Below the pieces are notes generated by a model that worked only from the letters and a program-made list of their open reading frames with translations, did not search any database and was not told the DNA's origin. From contig NZ_JFCB01000018.1 of assembly GCF_000725125.1 (NCBI RefSeq), positions 1 to 64,000 on the forward strand: DNA of 64,000 nucleotides, given 5' to 3'. The position numbers and the translations under genes are program-made. Positions 54,032 to 63,478 of the stretch are shown here, piece after piece (positions within the stretch are counted from its first letter, which is position 1; each line of letters opens with the position of its first letter). This stretch comes from Streptomyces toyocaensis (GTDB lineage Bacteria > Actinomycetota > Actinomycetes > Streptomycetales > Streptomycetaceae).

Positions 54032-54492
54032 GGCGCCCCGCGCTCGCCGCCGTGGCCGTCGCGGGGGCGCTGGTCCTCGGTGGATGCGGTGGCTCGGACG
54101 GCTCGGGATCCGGCGGTGGTGACGCGGAACTGTCCGTCGGCTCCGCGTACATGCCCCAGCCGGTGTCGGACATGGCCGCCGGCTTCCTCACGATCACCAA
54201 CGACGGTGCCGCCGCGGACCGCCTGACCTCGGTCAGCAGCGACGCCGCCGGCCAGGTCACCGTCCACGAGACGGTCGACGGGGCCATGCGGCAGGTCGAG
54301 GCCCTCGACATCCCGGCGCACGGCAGCCTGGTGCTGGAGAGCGGCGGCAACCACCTGATGTTCGAGCAGTTGAAGCGGAGGCCGAAACAGGGGCAGAAGG
54401 TCCCGGTCGAGCTGCGCTTCGACCGGTCCGACCCCGTCACGATCGAGATTCCGGTGAAGCCGGCCACGTACAGCCCGAAGACCGGACACTGA
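54028..54492 (+). CDS. ecuC: PCu(A)C extracytoplasmic copper chaperone
   Basis: A 154-residue lipoprotein (LVLGGCGG). The DUF461 fold carries the copper ligand pattern H...M...H-x-M: VHETVDGAM and NHLMFEQL. It hands copper to Sco for oxidase assembly. The GTG at 54028 overlaps the sco stop (GTGA). I use the S. lividans name ecuC from memory. Confidence 0.92.
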   Translation: MRRPALAAVAVAGALVLGGCGGSDGSGSGGGDAELSVGSAYMPQPVSDMAAGFLTITNDGAAADRLTSVSSDAAGQVTVHETVDGAMRQVEALDIPAHGSLVLESGGNHLMFEQLKRRPKQGQKVPVELRFDRSDPVTIEIPVKPATYSPKTGH

Positions 54493-54505
54493 GGGAGACA
54501 CCCCT

Positions 54506-56584
54506 GTGACCCAGACCATCGTCCCCCGCGTGCGGACCCTGGTGCTGCTGTTCCTGGCGGTCACCGGCGCGCTCCTCGCCGGGGCGGCCCCCGCGTCCGC
54601 GCACGCCGCGCTGACCGGCAGCGACCCCGGGCGGGGGGCGGTGGTCGACACGGCGCCCACCCGGGTCTCGCTCACCTTCTCCGAGCAGGTCGCGGTCGGC
54701 GAGGACGCCGTGCGGGTGCTCGACCCCAAGGGCAAGCGGGTGGACAAGGGCGACCCGGCCAACCCGAGCGGTACGACGTACACCGTGGGGCTGCTCAGCG
54801 GGCTGCCCGACGGCACGTACACCGTGGCCTACCAGGTGGTGTCGGCGGACAGCCATCCCGTCGCCGGTGCCTTCACCTTCTCCATCGGCGCCCCCTCGGA
54901 GACGTCCGTCTCGGTCTCGGCGCAGGGTTCCGACGACGGCGTGGTCGGCTGGCTCTACGGCCTCGGCCGGTACGTGTCCTACGCCGGGTTCACCGTCATG
55001 GCGGGCGGGGCCGCCTTCGTGCTCGCCTGCTGGGGGCCGGGCTCCGGGGTGCGGGCGGTGCAGCGGCTGGTGGTGTCCGGGTGGCTGGCGCTCACCGCCT
55101 CCACGCTCGGGCTGCTGCTCCTGCGCGGCTCCTACACCACCTCCGGCACGGCCGGCGACGTCTTCGACCTGGAGCTGCTCGGGGACGTGCTCCAGACCAA
55201 GACCGGCGCGGCGCTGGTGTCCCGGCTGCTGCTGCTCGCCGCGGCGGCGCTGTTCATCGCGGTGCTGTTCGGGGCTCACGCCGGCCCGTCGGCCGTCACC
55301 GCGCAGGACGACACCGCGTCCCGGCACAACGACGCCGGGCAGAACGACGCCGGGGAGACCCACGCCGGGGAGACCGACGAGAAGCGGGACCTGACCTTCG
55401 GGCTCGCGATCGGGGGCACGGTGGTGGCGGCGGGGCTCGCCGCGAGCTGGGCCATGTCCGAGCACGCCTCCCAAGGGCTCCAGCCGGGTGTCGCCATGCC
55501 CGTCGACGTGCTCCATCTGCTGGCCGTCGCCGCCTGGCTCGGCGGGCTCACCGCGCTCCTCGTCGCGCTCCTGCGCGCGCCCGCCGAGACGCCGGTCGGC
55601 CGGGACGCCGTGCGGCGGTTCTCGCGGCTCGCCTTCGGCTGCGTGGTCACCCTGGTCGTCACCGGGATCTACCAGAGCTGGCGGCAGCTCGGCTCCTGGT
55701 CGGCGTTCACCGACACCCGGTACGGGCAGCTGCTCCTCGTCAAGATCGGCCTCGTGGTGGTGCTGGTCGGGATCGCGTCCGTCTCACGGCGGTGGACCGC
55801 ACGGCTGGCGGAGGCGCCCGCGGACACCGTGCCCGCGACGGAGACCAGTGCGGGGGAGACCGAGGCACGCGCGGGCGTGGCCACGGCCGGACAGGCGGGG
55901 ACAGCGGAGGACGCGAGGAGCGGGGACGCGAAGGCCGGCGATGCGAGGGCGGCGGAAGGGAAGGCCGGCGACGAGAGGGCTTGCGGAGCGGGATCCGCCC
56001 GGGCCGCTCAGCTCGCCCGGCAGCGGGTCGCCATGGAGGCCGCCCGGCAGAGGCGGTTGCGGGACGCCGACCCCCACCGTTCGGGTCTGCGACGCTCCGT
56101 ACTCGCCGAGGCCGGCATCGCCGTCGTCCTGCTGGCCGTCACCACCGTCCTGACGCAGACCGAGCCGGGGCGCACGGAACAGGAGGCCAGGGCGGCCGGG
56201 TCCTCCTCGTCCTCGGCATCCGCCGCCACCGGTCAGGGCACCGGTGCGGTGACCCTGAACATGCCCTTCGACACGGGCGGCACGAACGGCGAGGGTGTCG
56301 TCACGGTCGACCTCGAGCCCGCCCGGGTCGGCGACAACGACATGCACGTCTATGTGGAGGGACCGGACGGCCTGCCCGTCGACATTCCCGAGGTGAAGGT
56401 CGCCTTCACCCTCTCCGTGAAGGACATCGGGCCGCTGCCCGTCGTCCCCGACCGCATCACCACCGGACACTGGTCGGCGAGCGGTGTACAGCTCCCCATG
56501 ACGGGCGACTGGAAGGTCGAGGTGACCGTGCGCACCTCCGACGTCGACCAGGTGACCGTCTCGAAGAACGCGCAGATCGGCTGA
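54506..56584 (+). CDS. CopC-CopD fusion copper transport protein (cassette copy)
   Basis: A 692-residue paralogue of the protein at 1824-3713. The signal peptide is cut at PASA|HAAL, giving an N-terminal His for Cu(II); a CopC His recurs in SADSHPVAG. CopD helices follow. Two charged inserts are present: one near 55320-55390 (AGQNDAGETHAGETDE) and one from 55810 to 56080 rich in Ala, Glu, Gly and Arg. The C-terminal domain resembles the end of the other copy. GTG 54506 has GAGGGAGA upstream, 14 nt after ecuC. Confidence 0.92.
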   Translation: MTQTIVPRVRTLVLLFLAVTGALLAGAAPASAHAALTGSDPGRGAVVDTAPTRVSLTFSEQVAVGEDAVRVLDPKGKRVDKGDPANPSGTTYTVGLLSGLPDGTYTVAYQVVSADSHPVAGAFTFSIGAPSETSVSVSAQGSDDGVVGWLYGLGRYVSYAGFTVMAGGAAFVLACWGPGSGVRAVQRLVVSGWLALTASTLGLLLLRGSYTTSGTAGDVFDLELLGDVLQTKTGAALVSRLLLLAAAALFIAVLFGAHAGPSAVTAQDDTASRHNDAGQNDAGETHAGETDEKRDLTFGLAIGGTVVAAGLAASWAMSEHASQGLQPGVAMPVDVLHLLAVAAWLGGLTALLVALLRAPAETPVGRDAVRRFSRLAFGCVVTLVVTGIYQSWRQLGSWSAFTDTRYGQLLLVKIGLVVVLVGIASVSRRWTARLAEAPADTVPATETSAGETEARAGVATAGQAGTAEDARSGDAKAGDARAAEGKAGDERACGAGSARAAQLARQRVAMEAARQRRLRDADPHRSGLRRSVLAEAGIAVVLLAVTTVLTQTEPGRTEQEARAAGSSSSSASAATGQGTGAVTLNMPFDTGGTNGEGVVTVDLEPARVGDNDMHVYVEGPDGLPVDIPEVKVAFTLSVKDIGPLPVVPDRITTGHWSASGVQLPMTGDWKVEVTVRTSDVDQVTVSKNAQIG

Positions 56585-56589
56585 GACAC

Positions 56590-57876
56590 ATGGCTGACCA
56601 GTCCATTCCGCAGACCCGGGCCCTCACGGCTCCCCCGGCCGAACCCGTCGGCCGGACGGCCGGGGACGGCATCACCCGGCGCCGGCTGCTCGGCACGGCA
56701 GGGGCCACCGGGCTCGTCCTCGGGGCGACGGGCGGGGCCGTGGGATACGCCTCGGCGCCCGCCGGAGCCATTCCGCTGACATCGGTGGGCGACGGCCGGG
56801 TGCCGTTTCACGTGAAACATCAGCCCGGCATCACACAGCCGCTCCAGGCCCGGGGCCACCTCATCGCCTTCGACCTCTCACCCGGGGCCGGCCGCAAGGA
56901 GGCGGCCGCACTGCTGCGCCGCTGGTCGGACACGGCCCGCCGGCTGATGGCGGGTGAGCCGGCCGCACAGGGCGACACCGACGTGGCCCGCGACTCCGGC
57001 CCCTCCTCGCTGACCCTCACCTTCGGGTTCGGCCACAGCTTCTTCGGGCGCACCGGGCTGGAGAAGCAGCGCCCGGTCGCCCTGGACCCACTGCCCGACT
57101 TCTCCTCCGACCGGCTCGACAGGGCCCGCAGCAACGGCGACCTGTGGGTGCAGATCGGCGCCGACGACGCCCTGGTGGCCTTCCACGCCCTGCGTGCGGT
57201 GCAGAAGGACGCCGGCTCGGCGGCGAGGGTGCGCTGGCAGATGAACGGCTTCAACCGCTCACCGGGTGCCACCGCCCACCCCATGACCGCCCGCAACCTG
57301 ATGGGCCAGGTCGACGGCACCCGCAACCCCAAGCCCGCCGACTCCGACTTCGACCGGCGGATCTTCGTTCCGGAGAAGGGCGAGCCCGGCTGGATGGCGC
57401 ATGGCTCCTACGCCGTCGTTCGCCGCATCCGCATGCTGCTGGACGACTGGGAGAAGCTGTCGGTCACGGAGCAGGAGAGCGTCATCGGGCGCCGCAAGTC
57501 CGACGGGGCCCCGCTGTCCGGGGGCGGCGAGACGTCCGAGATGGACCTGGAGAAAACGGATGCCCGGGGCAACCTGGTCGTCCCGATCAACGCGCACGCG
57601 CGCATCACCCGGCCCGACCAGAACGGCGGCGCCGAGATGCTGCGCCGCCCGTTCTCGTACCACGACGGCATCGACGCGGACGGGGCGCCGGACGCCGGTC
57701 TGCTGTTCATCTGCTGGCAGGCCGATCCTTTGCGCGGCTTCGTGCCGGTGCAGCGGAAGCTGGACCGGGGCGACGCCCTGACGCCGTTCGTCCGTCACGA
57801 GACGAGCGGGCTGTTCGCGGTGCCGGGCGGCGCGGCGGAGGGCGAGTATGTGGGGCAGGCTCTGCTGGAGGGGTGA
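56590..57876 (+). CDS. dtpA: Dyp-type peroxidase, Tat-exported
   Basis: A 428-residue haem peroxidase. The twin-arginine signal (GITRRRLLGTAGATG) directs export. The family motif is MGQVDGTRNP, the proximal His lies in the segment near INAHARIT, and distal residues follow at DPLRGFV. From memory, S. lividans DtpA belongs to this same gene group and supports maturation of the copper radical oxidase GlxA. The start codon lies five nt after the CopCD stop. Confidence 0.92.
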   Translation: MADQSIPQTRALTAPPAEPVGRTAGDGITRRRLLGTAGATGLVLGATGGAVGYASAPAGAIPLTSVGDGRVPFHVKHQPGITQPLQARGHLIAFDLSPGAGRKEAAALLRRWSDTARRLMAGEPAAQGDTDVARDSGPSSLTLTFGFGHSFFGRTGLEKQRPVALDPLPDFSSDRLDRARSNGDLWVQIGADDALVAFHALRAVQKDAGSAARVRWQMNGFNRSPGATAHPMTARNLMGQVDGTRNPKPADSDFDRRIFVPEKGEPGWMAHGSYAVVRRIRMLLDDWEKLSVTEQESVIGRRKSDGAPLSGGGETSEMDLEKTDARGNLVVPINAHARITRPDQNGGAEMLRRPFSYHDGIDADGAPDAGLLFICWQADPLRGFVPVQRKLDRGDALTPFVRHETSGLFAVPGGAAEGEYVGQALLEG

Positions 57877-57906
57877 GAACGGCCCGGAGTCACCCCTGAG
57901 AGCTTT

Positions 57907-57923
57907 CCGGGGGCTGCCCCCGG
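57907..57923. terminator. Short GC hairpin between dtpA and pheA
   Basis: CCGGGGGCTGCCCCCGG is fully symmetrical, 31 nt after the dtpA stop and 24 nt before pheA. Confidence 0.5.
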
Positions 57924-57946
57924 CGTGGGCCCATTAGGGTGAGGTC

Positions 57947-58879
57947 ATGCCAGCGAGCTATGCGTATCTCGGTCCAGAGGGCACCTTCACCGAAGTCGCC
58001 CTGCGCACGCTTCCCGAGGCGGCGACCCGTGAGCTGATCCCTTACGTGTCCGTGCAGTCCGCGCTCGACGCGGTGCGGGTGGGCGAGGCCGAGGCCGCTT
58101 TCGTCCCCATCGAGAACTCGGTCGAGGGCGGGATCACCACGACCCTCGACGAACTGGTCGCGGGCACCCCGCTGATGATCTACCGCGAGGTGCTGCTGTC
58201 GATCACCTTCGCGCTGCTCGTCCGTCCGGGCACCAAGCTGTCGGACATCAAGACGGTCACGGCCCACCCGGCCGCCCAGCCGCAGGTGCGCAACTGGCTG
58301 AAGACCCATCTGCCCGACGCCGTCTGGGAGTCGGCCGCCTCCAACGCGGACGGCGCGCGCCTGGTCCAGGAGGGCCGGTACGACGCCGCGTTCGCGGGTG
58401 AGTTCGCGGCGGCCCGGTACGGCCTGGAGGCACTGGAGACGGAGATCCACGACGCGGAGAACGCCCAGACCCGGTTCGTCCTCGTGGGCCGCCCCGCCAG
58501 GCCGGCGGCACCGACCGGCGCGGACAAGACTTCGGTCGTGCTGTGGCAGCGCGACGACCACCCCGGTGGCCTGCGGGACCTGCTGGGCGAGTTCGCCACA
58601 CGGGGCATCAACCTGATGTTGCTCCAGTCCCGGCCCACCGGGGCCGGTATCGGCAACTACTGCTTCTGCGTCGATGCCGAGGGGCACATCTCCGACCGTC
58701 GGATGGCCGAGGCGCTGACGGGTCTCAAGCGCATCTGTCTGCAGGTGCGCTACCTCGGTTCCTATCCGCGTGCCGATGTGCGGCCGGGTGAGGTGCGGCC
58801 TCCGTTCCCCGGAACCTCGGACGAGGAATTCGTGGGGGCGGCGGACTGGGTGGCACGATGCCAGGACGGCCGGTTCTGA
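57947..58879 (+). CDS. pheA: Prephenate dehydratase
   Basis: A 310-residue enzyme converting prephenate to phenylpyruvate in phenylalanine synthesis. It starts SYAYLGPEGTFTEVA, contains VPIENSVEGGI, and has the catalytic Thr-Arg-Phe motif in NAQTRFVLVG. A C-terminal ACT domain (LRDLLGEFATRGINLMLLQS) should bind Phe for feedback inhibition. Bacillus-type single-function form without chorismate mutase. Confidence 0.95.
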   Translation: MPASYAYLGPEGTFTEVALRTLPEAATRELIPYVSVQSALDAVRVGEAEAAFVPIENSVEGGITTTLDELVAGTPLMIYREVLLSITFALLVRPGTKLSDIKTVTAHPAAQPQVRNWLKTHLPDAVWESAASNADGARLVQEGRYDAAFAGEFAAARYGLEALETEIHDAENAQTRFVLVGRPARPAAPTGADKTSVVLWQRDDHPGGLRDLLGEFATRGINLMLLQSRPTGAGIGNYCFCVDAEGHISDRRMAEALTGLKRICLQVRYLGSYPRADVRPGEVRPPFPGTSDEEFVGAADWVARCQDGRF

Positions 58880-58925
58880 GGACGGCGGAAGCACCGGGGT
58901 GCCCGGTCCTACCTGCCGATTGTCG

Positions 58926-59235
58926 TTGTCCACAGGAGTTATCCACAGGTCCGCTTCTCGACCTGGGGACAAGTCGACACCGAAGCCCGATTCGGTCGAC
59001 ATATCGCCCTTGGGGTCATGATCGCGTTCATCGCCCCACACCCCCCTTCGTCCATTCTTTTCCTTTGGTCAACCCTTTGGAGCGAACTCTTTCCACTGAA
59101 AGGCGGGGGTGGGGTGGGTTTGTCCAGGGAATCCCCGAGAAGGCCGACGCCTTTCGGAGTGATCAATTCCGAAGTCCACAGATCTTCCCCACACCCTGTG
59201 GATAACTTTCGCGAAGGCGGGCTGCCTGTGGACAA
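58926..59235. promoter_or_regulatory. Cluster of DnaA boxes in the pheA-serS gap
   Basis: The 549-bp gap contains TTGTCCACA (58926-58934), TTATCCACA (58939-58947), TGTGGATAA (59197-59205) and TGTGGACAA (59227-59235): four exact DnaA boxes arranged as two facing pairs. Weaker copies lie between (TGGGGACAA at 58964, AAGTCCACA at 59172, TTGTCCAGG at 59120). No dnaA/dnaN genes are near, so this is not oriC. A published S. coelicolor cluster (named D78, from memory) that titrates DnaA may be the same locus. The gap also holds the serS promoter. Confidence 0.85.
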
Positions 59236-59428
59236 CCAGGCTCCAAGTTCCGCCGCACACAAGGGACTCCAGTCAATCGGCACCCGGTGAAGTGACCCTT
59301 TCCAGGGGCTGCGCCTCCTTGATTGACCTCGCGGGACACCACGTGCAATCACCCCAGAACGGAGCGCGAGCCGTCCCTTCGCAATAGTCAGTCGTGGGCC
59401 GTCGTCCCGCACCGGTAGCCTTGACCGC

Positions 59429-60706
59429 GTGATTGACCTTCGCCTGCTTCGTGAGGACCCCGACCGTGTGCGCGCTTCGCAGCGCGCCCGTGGAGAGGAC
59501 GTCGCGCTCGTCGACGCCCTCCTGTCTGCCGACGAACGGCGCAGGTCGTCCGGCGTGCGCTTCGACGAGCTGCGCGCCGAGCAGAAGTCGCTCGGCAAGC
59601 TCATCCCCAAGGCGGCCGGCGACGAGAAGGCCGAGCTGCTGAAGCGGGCCGGCCAACTCGCCGCCGACGTGAAGGCGGCCGACGCCGACCGCGACGCCGC
59701 CGCCACCGAGACCCAGGACCTCCTGGTCAAGCTGAGCAACCTCGTCCACCCCGACGTCCCCGTCGGCGGCGAGGAGGACTTCGTCACGCTGGAGACGCAC
59801 GGCGACATCCGTGACTTCGAGGCCGAGGGCTTCACGCCCAAGGACCACCTGGAGCTGGGCCAGCTCCTCGGCGCCGTCGACGTCGAACGCGGAGCCAAGG
59901 TCTCCGGCTCGCGCTTCTACTTCCTGACCGGCGTCGGCGCGCTGCTCGAGCTCGCGCTGGTGAACGCCGCGATGGCCCAGGCCACGGCCGCCGGCTTCAC
60001 GCCGATGCTGACGCCGGCGCTGGTGCGCCCCCAGTCGATGGCGGGCACCGGCTTCCTCGGCCAGGCCGCCCAGGACGTCTACCACCTCGAGAAGGACGAC
60101 CTGTACCTGGTCGGCACGTCCGAGGTGGCGCTGGCCGCCTACCACATGGACGAGATCATCGACGCCGACCGGCTGCCGCTGCGGTACGCGGGCTTCTCGC
60201 CCTGCTTCCGCCGCGAGGCCGGCTCGCACGGCAAGGACACCCGGGGCATCTTCCGCGTCCACCAGTTCGACAAGGTCGAGATGTTCTCGTACGTCGCCCC
60301 GGAGGACTCGCAGGCGGAGCACCAGCGGCTGCTGGAGTGGGAGAAGCAGTGGCTGACGTCGCTGGAGCTGCCCTTCCGCGTGATCGACGTCGCCTCGGGC
60401 GACCTGGGCTCCTCGGCCGCGCGTAAGTACGACTGCGAGGCGTGGATCCCCACCCAGGGCAAGTACCGCGAGCTGACCTCGACCTCGGACTGCACCGAGT
60501 TCCAGTCGCGCCGGCTGTCGATCCGGGTCCGCGAGGACAAGAAGGTCCGGCCGCTGGCCACGCTCAACGGCACACTCTGCGCCGTACCGCGCACCATCGT
60601 GGCGATCCTGGAGAACCACCAGCAGGCCGACGGCTCCGTGCGCGTGCCGGAGGTGCTGCGTCCGTACCTGGGCGGCCGGGAGCTGCTGGAACCGGTCTCC
60701 AGGTGA
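59429..60706 (+). CDS. serS: Seryl-tRNA synthetase
   Basis: A 425-residue class II synthetase. The N-terminal coiled coil (about residues 30-105) contacts the long arm of tRNA-Ser. Motif 2 is FSPCFRREAGSHGKDTRGIFR and motif 3 is LNGTLCAVPRTIVAILENHQ in part. The GTG start matches the MIDLRLLREDPDRVR family N-terminus. The four tRNA-Ser genes in the window are its substrates. The stop overlaps the next gene's GTG. Confidence 0.97.
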   Translation: MIDLRLLREDPDRVRASQRARGEDVALVDALLSADERRRSSGVRFDELRAEQKSLGKLIPKAAGDEKAELLKRAGQLAADVKAADADRDAAATETQDLLVKLSNLVHPDVPVGGEEDFVTLETHGDIRDFEAEGFTPKDHLELGQLLGAVDVERGAKVSGSRFYFLTGVGALLELALVNAAMAQATAAGFTPMLTPALVRPQSMAGTGFLGQAAQDVYHLEKDDLYLVGTSEVALAAYHMDEIIDADRLPLRYAGFSPCFRREAGSHGKDTRGIFRVHQFDKVEMFSYVAPEDSQAEHQRLLEWEKQWLTSLELPFRVIDVASGDLGSSAARKYDCEAWIPTQGKYRELTSTSDCTEFQSRRLSIRVREDKKVRPLATLNGTLCAVPRTIVAILENHQQADGSVRVPEVLRPYLGGRELLEPVSR

Positions 60707-61506
60707 GCGCCGCCTTCCCCTACCGTCTCGTCGCCACCGACCTCGACGGCACGCTGCTGCGGGACGACCACACCGTCTCCCGCCGCACCCGTGACGCGCT
60801 CGCCGCGGCCACCGCGGCGGGCGCCGCGCACATCGTCGTCACCGGCCGCGCGGTGCCCTGGACGCGCCCCATACTCGACGCACTCGGCTACACCGGTCTC
60901 GCCGTGTGCGGTCAGGGCGCCCAGGTGTACGACGCCGGCGCACATCGCCTGCTGACGTCCGTGACGCTGGACCGGCAGCTGGCCGGAGTGGCACTGGCCA
61001 AGATCGAGGCGGAGGTCGGCCCGCTGCACCTGGCGGCCAGCCGCGACGGGCTGGACGGCGAGGTGCTGGTCGGCCCCGGTTACGAGGTCGTGGGCGGACT
61101 GCCCGCGACCCCGTTCGCGGACGCGTCGGACCTGTGGACGGCGCCCCTGAACAAGCTGTACATCCAGCACCCGGCCCTGACCTCCGACGAGCTCGCCGAG
61201 GCCGCCACCCGCACCGCGGGCGGATTCGTCACCGTCACCATGGCGGGCGAGGGCATCGTCGAGCTGCTCCCGCTCGGCCTGTCGAAGGCGACGGGGCTGT
61301 CGCTGGCGGCACGTCGGCTGGGCGTGAAGGCCGCGGAGACGATCGCCTTCGGCGACATGCCCAACGACCTGCCGATGTTCGCCTGGTCCGCGCACGGCGT
61401 GGCCATGGCCAACGCCCACCAGGAACTGCGCGCGGTGGCCGACGAGGTGACCGCCTCCAACGAGGAGGACGGCATCGCGGTGGTGGTGGAGCGACTGCTC
61501 GCGTAA
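60703..61506 (+). CDS. HAD-superfamily hydrolase (Cof type)
   Basis: A 267-residue phosphatase. The catalytic motif is VATDLDGTLLRDD, the second motif ends VVTGR, and motif IV is IAFGDMPNDLPMF; a type IIB cap lies between. It starts at GTG 60703 overlapping the serS stop, so it is co-translated with serS. The substrate is probably a sugar phosphate or nucleotide; unknown. Confidence 0.92.
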   Translation: MSAAFPYRLVATDLDGTLLRDDHTVSRRTRDALAAATAAGAAHIVVTGRAVPWTRPILDALGYTGLAVCGQGAQVYDAGAHRLLTSVTLDRQLAGVALAKIEAEVGPLHLAASRDGLDGEVLVGPGYEVVGGLPATPFADASDLWTAPLNKLYIQHPALTSDELAEAATRTAGGFVTVTMAGEGIVELLPLGLSKATGLSLAARRLGVKAAETIAFGDMPNDLPMFAWSAHGVAMANAHQELRAVADEVTASNEEDGIAVVVERLLA

Positions 61507-61806
61507 CCGCGCGCACCCGCCCCACCACGACAGGCGTGCCCCTCACAGGGGCGGAAGTCGGGAGGGGCGGCCCACGCGACACACGTGCGCGTGCTCGAAG
61601 CGGCCGCCCCCGGGCAGCTCCCCGTGCGGGCGGACTCGACGGAGCAGTAGGGATGACTCCGGAGTCCGCCGCGGGCTGCCCCGACGGGAGTGGGACGTAC
61701 TGCCGTGCATGGGCGTCGTCCCGCTCCTCTCCCGGCAGATGACGCCGGACTTTCCCGGCGATGCGGACATCACCACTCTGCCCGCCGGGCGAGTCCGGCG
61801 CCACCG
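61507..61806. other. Gene-free stretch between converging genes
   Basis: About 300 bp with no ORF supported by a ribosome site or domain. Transcription from the serS side ends here and the ABC operon terminator follows. Confidence 0.5.
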
Positions 61807-61831
61807 AATAAAACGGGCCGTCACCGGCCCC
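61807..61831 (-). terminator. Intrinsic terminator of the ABC transporter operon
   Basis: On the minus strand, GGGCCG-GTGA-CGGCCC is followed by GTTTTATT. This is a classical hairpin and U tract, unusual for this GC-rich genome, 7 nt after the permease stop. Confidence 0.88.
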
Positions 61832-61837
61832 TACGGG

Positions 61838-62557
61838 TCACTCCTCGCCTGCGAGCGTCAGCGAGCGCAGCTTCTGGCCGGCGTACCAGGTGGCCAGCAC
61901 GGTGACGGTGGCGAGCAGGACCGTCGCGGTCGTCAGGCCCACGTCGGAGGTGACCAGGTCCCCGCCGGAGACCTTCTGCGCCACGGCCAGCGCCCACTGC
62001 TGGACGCTCAGCGTGCGGGCGCCGGGCACCAGGGATCCGAACAGCGCCTCCCAGACCAGCGCGTAGACCAGCCCGAACACCACCGCGTGCCGTGAGACCG
62101 TGCCGAGCAGCAGGAAGAGCGCCGCGTACGCGATGGAGGCGACCAGTGCGGCCACCGTGTAGGCGACGGCGACCTGCTGGCCGTTGCCGTTCAGGACGAA
62201 TCCCGCGATCAGCGTGGGCACCGCCGAGAACGCCATGGTGACGGCGACGGCGACGATCAGCTTGGTGTAGATGATCGTGGGCCGCTTGATCGGCTTGGAC
62301 AGCAGGTACACCACCGAGCCGTCGTCGATCTCGGGGCCGATCGCGCCGGTGCCCGCGATGACACCGATGATCGGCACCATGGTGGCGAGCGCGAATCCGC
62401 CGAGGACGTCGGCCGCGGTCTGGTCGTCGGCGCCGCTCAGGGCGCGCACCGCCAGGGAGATCGCGATCAGCAGCAGGGGCAGCGCGCCCAGGATCAGGGC
62501 CCGGCGGCGGCCGAGCAGGGCCCGGTAGGTGAGCCGGGCGACTGTGGGGTCGTACAT
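61838..62557 (-). CDS. ABC transporter permease
   Basis: A 239-residue ABC-2-type membrane subunit with six predicted helices and the loop GAIGPEIDDGSVVYLLSKP followed by RPTIIYTKL, common in these permeases. It starts 9 nt after the ATPase stop. With the ATPase and a second permease it forms an exporter of unknown substrate. Confidence 0.88.
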   Translation of the reverse strand: MYDPTVARLTYRALLGRRRALILGALPLLLIAISLAVRALSGADDQTAADVLGGFALATMVPIIGVIAGTGAIGPEIDDGSVVYLLSKPIKRPTIIYTKLIVAVAVTMAFSAVPTLIAGFVLNGNGQQVAVAYTVAALVASIAYAALFLLLGTVSRHAVVFGLVYALVWEALFGSLVPGARTLSVQQWALAVAQKVSGGDLVTSDVGLTTATVLLATVTVLATWYAGQKLRSLTLAGEE

Positions 62558-62566
62558 CAGGGCCTC

Positions 62567-63478
62567 CTACGCCGCGACCAGGTACGAGAACACGGACTCG
62601 AGGGACTCGTCGGACGGCGAGACCGTGAGCAGCCGGATGCCGTGGTCGCGCGCGACCTGCGGCAGCAGGGACGTGAAGCGGCCGAAGTCGACGGCCTGGA
62701 TGCGCAGGGCGCCTTCCGCCACGTCCACCTCGATGCCGGACGTCGACGGGTCGGCGATCAGCGCGGCCGCGAGCGCGCGGTCGTCACTGGAGCGCACCAG
62801 GTAGCGGTGCGGGCGGTCGGTCATCAGGCGGCGGATCCTGCGGAAGTCACCGCCGGCCGCGTGCCGGCCGGCGACGACGACCTCGATGTGCCAGGCGAGT
62901 TGCTCGACCTCTTCGAGGATGTGGGACGAGAAGAGCACGGTGCGGCCCTCGTCGCCCATGCGCCGCAGCAGGTCCATCAGCTGCATGCGCTGCCGCGGGT
63001 CCATGCCGTTGAACGGTTCGTCCAGCAGCAGCAGCGACGGCTCGTGCACCAGGGCCGAGGCCATCTTCACGCGCTGCCGCATGCCCTTGGAGTACGTGGC
63101 GATCTTGCGGTCCTGCGCGTACTCCATCTCGACCGTGGCCAGCGCCTTCTGGGCGGCCTTTGCGCCCAGTCCGTGGAGTTCGGCGTTGGCCAGGACGAAT
63201 TCACGGCCGGTGAGGAAGTCGTACATCGCCTCCCGCTCGGGGACGATGCCGATGTGCCGGTAGATGGCCTCGTTGCGCCACACCTGCTGCCCGTCGAGGG
63301 TGACGGTGCCGGTGGAGGGGGCGAGGAAGCCGCCCATCATGTTGATGAGGGTGGACTTCCCGGCGCCGTTGGGTCCGAGCAGGCCGGTGACGCCGGGGCC
63401 GATGGTCATGGTGATGTCGTTGACGGCGACCACGTTGCCGAACCAGCGGGACACATGGTCGATGGTGAGTGTGGTCAC
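62567..63478 (-). CDS. ABC transporter ATP-binding protein
   Basis: A 303-residue ATPase. Walker A is LLGPNGAGKST, the signature is YSKGMRQRVKMA, Walker B is LLLLDEPFNGMDP, and the H-loop is FSSHILEEVEQL. A C-terminal domain of about 80 residues follows, as in DrrA/CcmA-like exporters. The GTG at 63478 overlaps the upstream permease stop (GTGA). Confidence 0.94.
   Translation of the reverse strand: MTTLTIDHVSRWFGNVVAVNDITMTIGPGVTGLLGPNGAGKSTLINMMGGFLAPSTGTVTLDGQQVWRNEAIYRHIGIVPEREAMYDFLTGREFVLANAELHGLGAKAAQKALATVEMEYAQDRKIATYSKGMRQRVKMASALVHEPSLLLLDEPFNGMDPRQRMQLMDLLRRMGDEGRTVLFSSHILEEVEQLAWHIEVVVAGRHAAGGDFRRIRRLMTDRPHRYLVRSSDDRALAAALIADPSTSGIEVDVAEGALRIQAVDFGRFTSLLPQVARDHGIRLLTVSPSDESLESVFSYLVAA

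Noticed and set aside
58926..59235. Considered as the chromosomal origin oriC
   Set aside because: Only four exact boxes, and neither dnaA, dnaN nor rpmH is nearby; pheA and serS flank it.
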